From positions 36,448,682 to 36,512,681 of the forward strand of contig NC_089978.1 in the NCBI RefSeq assembly GCF_036417845.1: a stretch of DNA of 64,000 nt, written 5' to 3'. Positions 63,693 to 64,000 of the stretch are shown here, piece by piece (within the stretch, counting starts at the first letter, position 1; each line of letters begins with the position of its first letter). The DNA is from Apteryx mantelli (taxonomy: Eukaryota > Chordata > Aves > Apterygiformes > Apterygidae). Below the pieces are notes generated by a model. The model saw only the letters and a program-made list of their open reading frames with translations, was not told where the DNA came from and ran no database searches. The position numbers and the translations under genes are program-made.

Positions 63693-64000
63693 ATCACAGA
63701 ATCACAGAATCACAGAATCGCTGAGGTTGGAAGGGACCTCTGGAGATCATCTAGTCCAACCCCCCTGCTCAAGCAGGGTCACCGAGAGCACATTGCACAG
63801 GATTGCATCCAGGCGTGTTTTGAATATCTCCAGAGAAGGAGACTCCACCACCTCTCGGGGCAACCTGTTCCAGTGCTCTGTCACCCTCACAGTGAAAAAG
63901 TTTTTCCTCATGTTAAGATGGAAGTGTCTGTGTTTCAGTTTGTGCCCATTGCCTCGCGTCCTGTCGCTGGGCACCACTGAAAAGAGTCTGGTCCCATCCT
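63693..64000 (-). mobile_element. CR1 LINE 3' end, running off the window edge
   Basis: It starts with three copies of the 8-base tail unit (CACAGAAT as read on the plus strand), then the conserved GAGGTTGGAAGGGACCTC and ATCTAGTCCAACCCCCC 3' UTR. On the minus strand follows the end of ORF2, including [19 protein letters not shown]. The frame is open to the window edge. It is very similar to the end of the larger CR1 at 57.4-57.7 kb but in opposite orientation. How far it extends beyond 64000 is unknown. Confidence 0.93.

Noticed and set aside
1..64000. tRNA, rRNA, CRISPR array or bacterial operon
   Set aside because: No cloverleaf, rRNA-like stretch or regularly spaced repeat array was recognised by eye; the sequence is vertebrate nuclear in character.

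Overview
The window looks like avian (at least sauropsid) nuclear DNA. It is mostly single-copy, AT-moderate, gene-poor sequence with few interspersed repeats. The only recent transposable elements recognised are CR1 LINEs, including the 8-bp ATTCTGTG tail and an ORF1 with an esterase domain. The one confidently recognised gene is a compact delta-2 protocadherin. No bacterial or organellar features are present.

The centre (about 22.9-27.5 kb, minus strand) holds PCDH8 (paraxial protocadherin, PAPC/arcadlin). It has three coding exons joined by two short introns with consensus splice sites, which together encode 1004 residues: a signal peptide, six cadherin repeats, one membrane span and a cytoplasmic tail. 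A 3' UTR of about 0.66 kb ends at an AATAAA. Upstream of the start codon lie a 15-copy CGGGA repeat, a TATA-like box, a perfect octamer (ATGCAAAT), GC boxes and a CCAAT box. Further upstream are a CpG-rich zone, an enhancer-like unique block (28.16-28.41 kb), a 390-bp polypyrimidine tract (28.7-29.1 kb) and a second CpG-rich block (29.2-29.6 kb).

The left flank (1-22.9 kb) and right flank (29.6-53 kb) look like a gene desert, as expected around a developmental regulator gene. They hold microsatellites, old MIR-like SINE remnants, a few old CR1-like or LTR-like fragments and several AT-rich blocks that may be conserved regulatory elements. One short exon-like segment at 42.6 kb could be the last exon of an unrecognised plus-strand transcript.

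At 53.5-57.7 kb there is a nearly full-length plus-strand CR1 LINE. Its ORF1 (zinc-finger-like plus GDSL-type esterase) and ORF2 (endonuclease plus reverse transcriptase) are recognisable but broken by stops and frameshifts. A second, 3'-end CR1 fragment in opposite orientation enters at the right edge (63.69-64.0 kb). No function is assigned to the many other open frames; most are low-complexity or overlap one another and look like chance.
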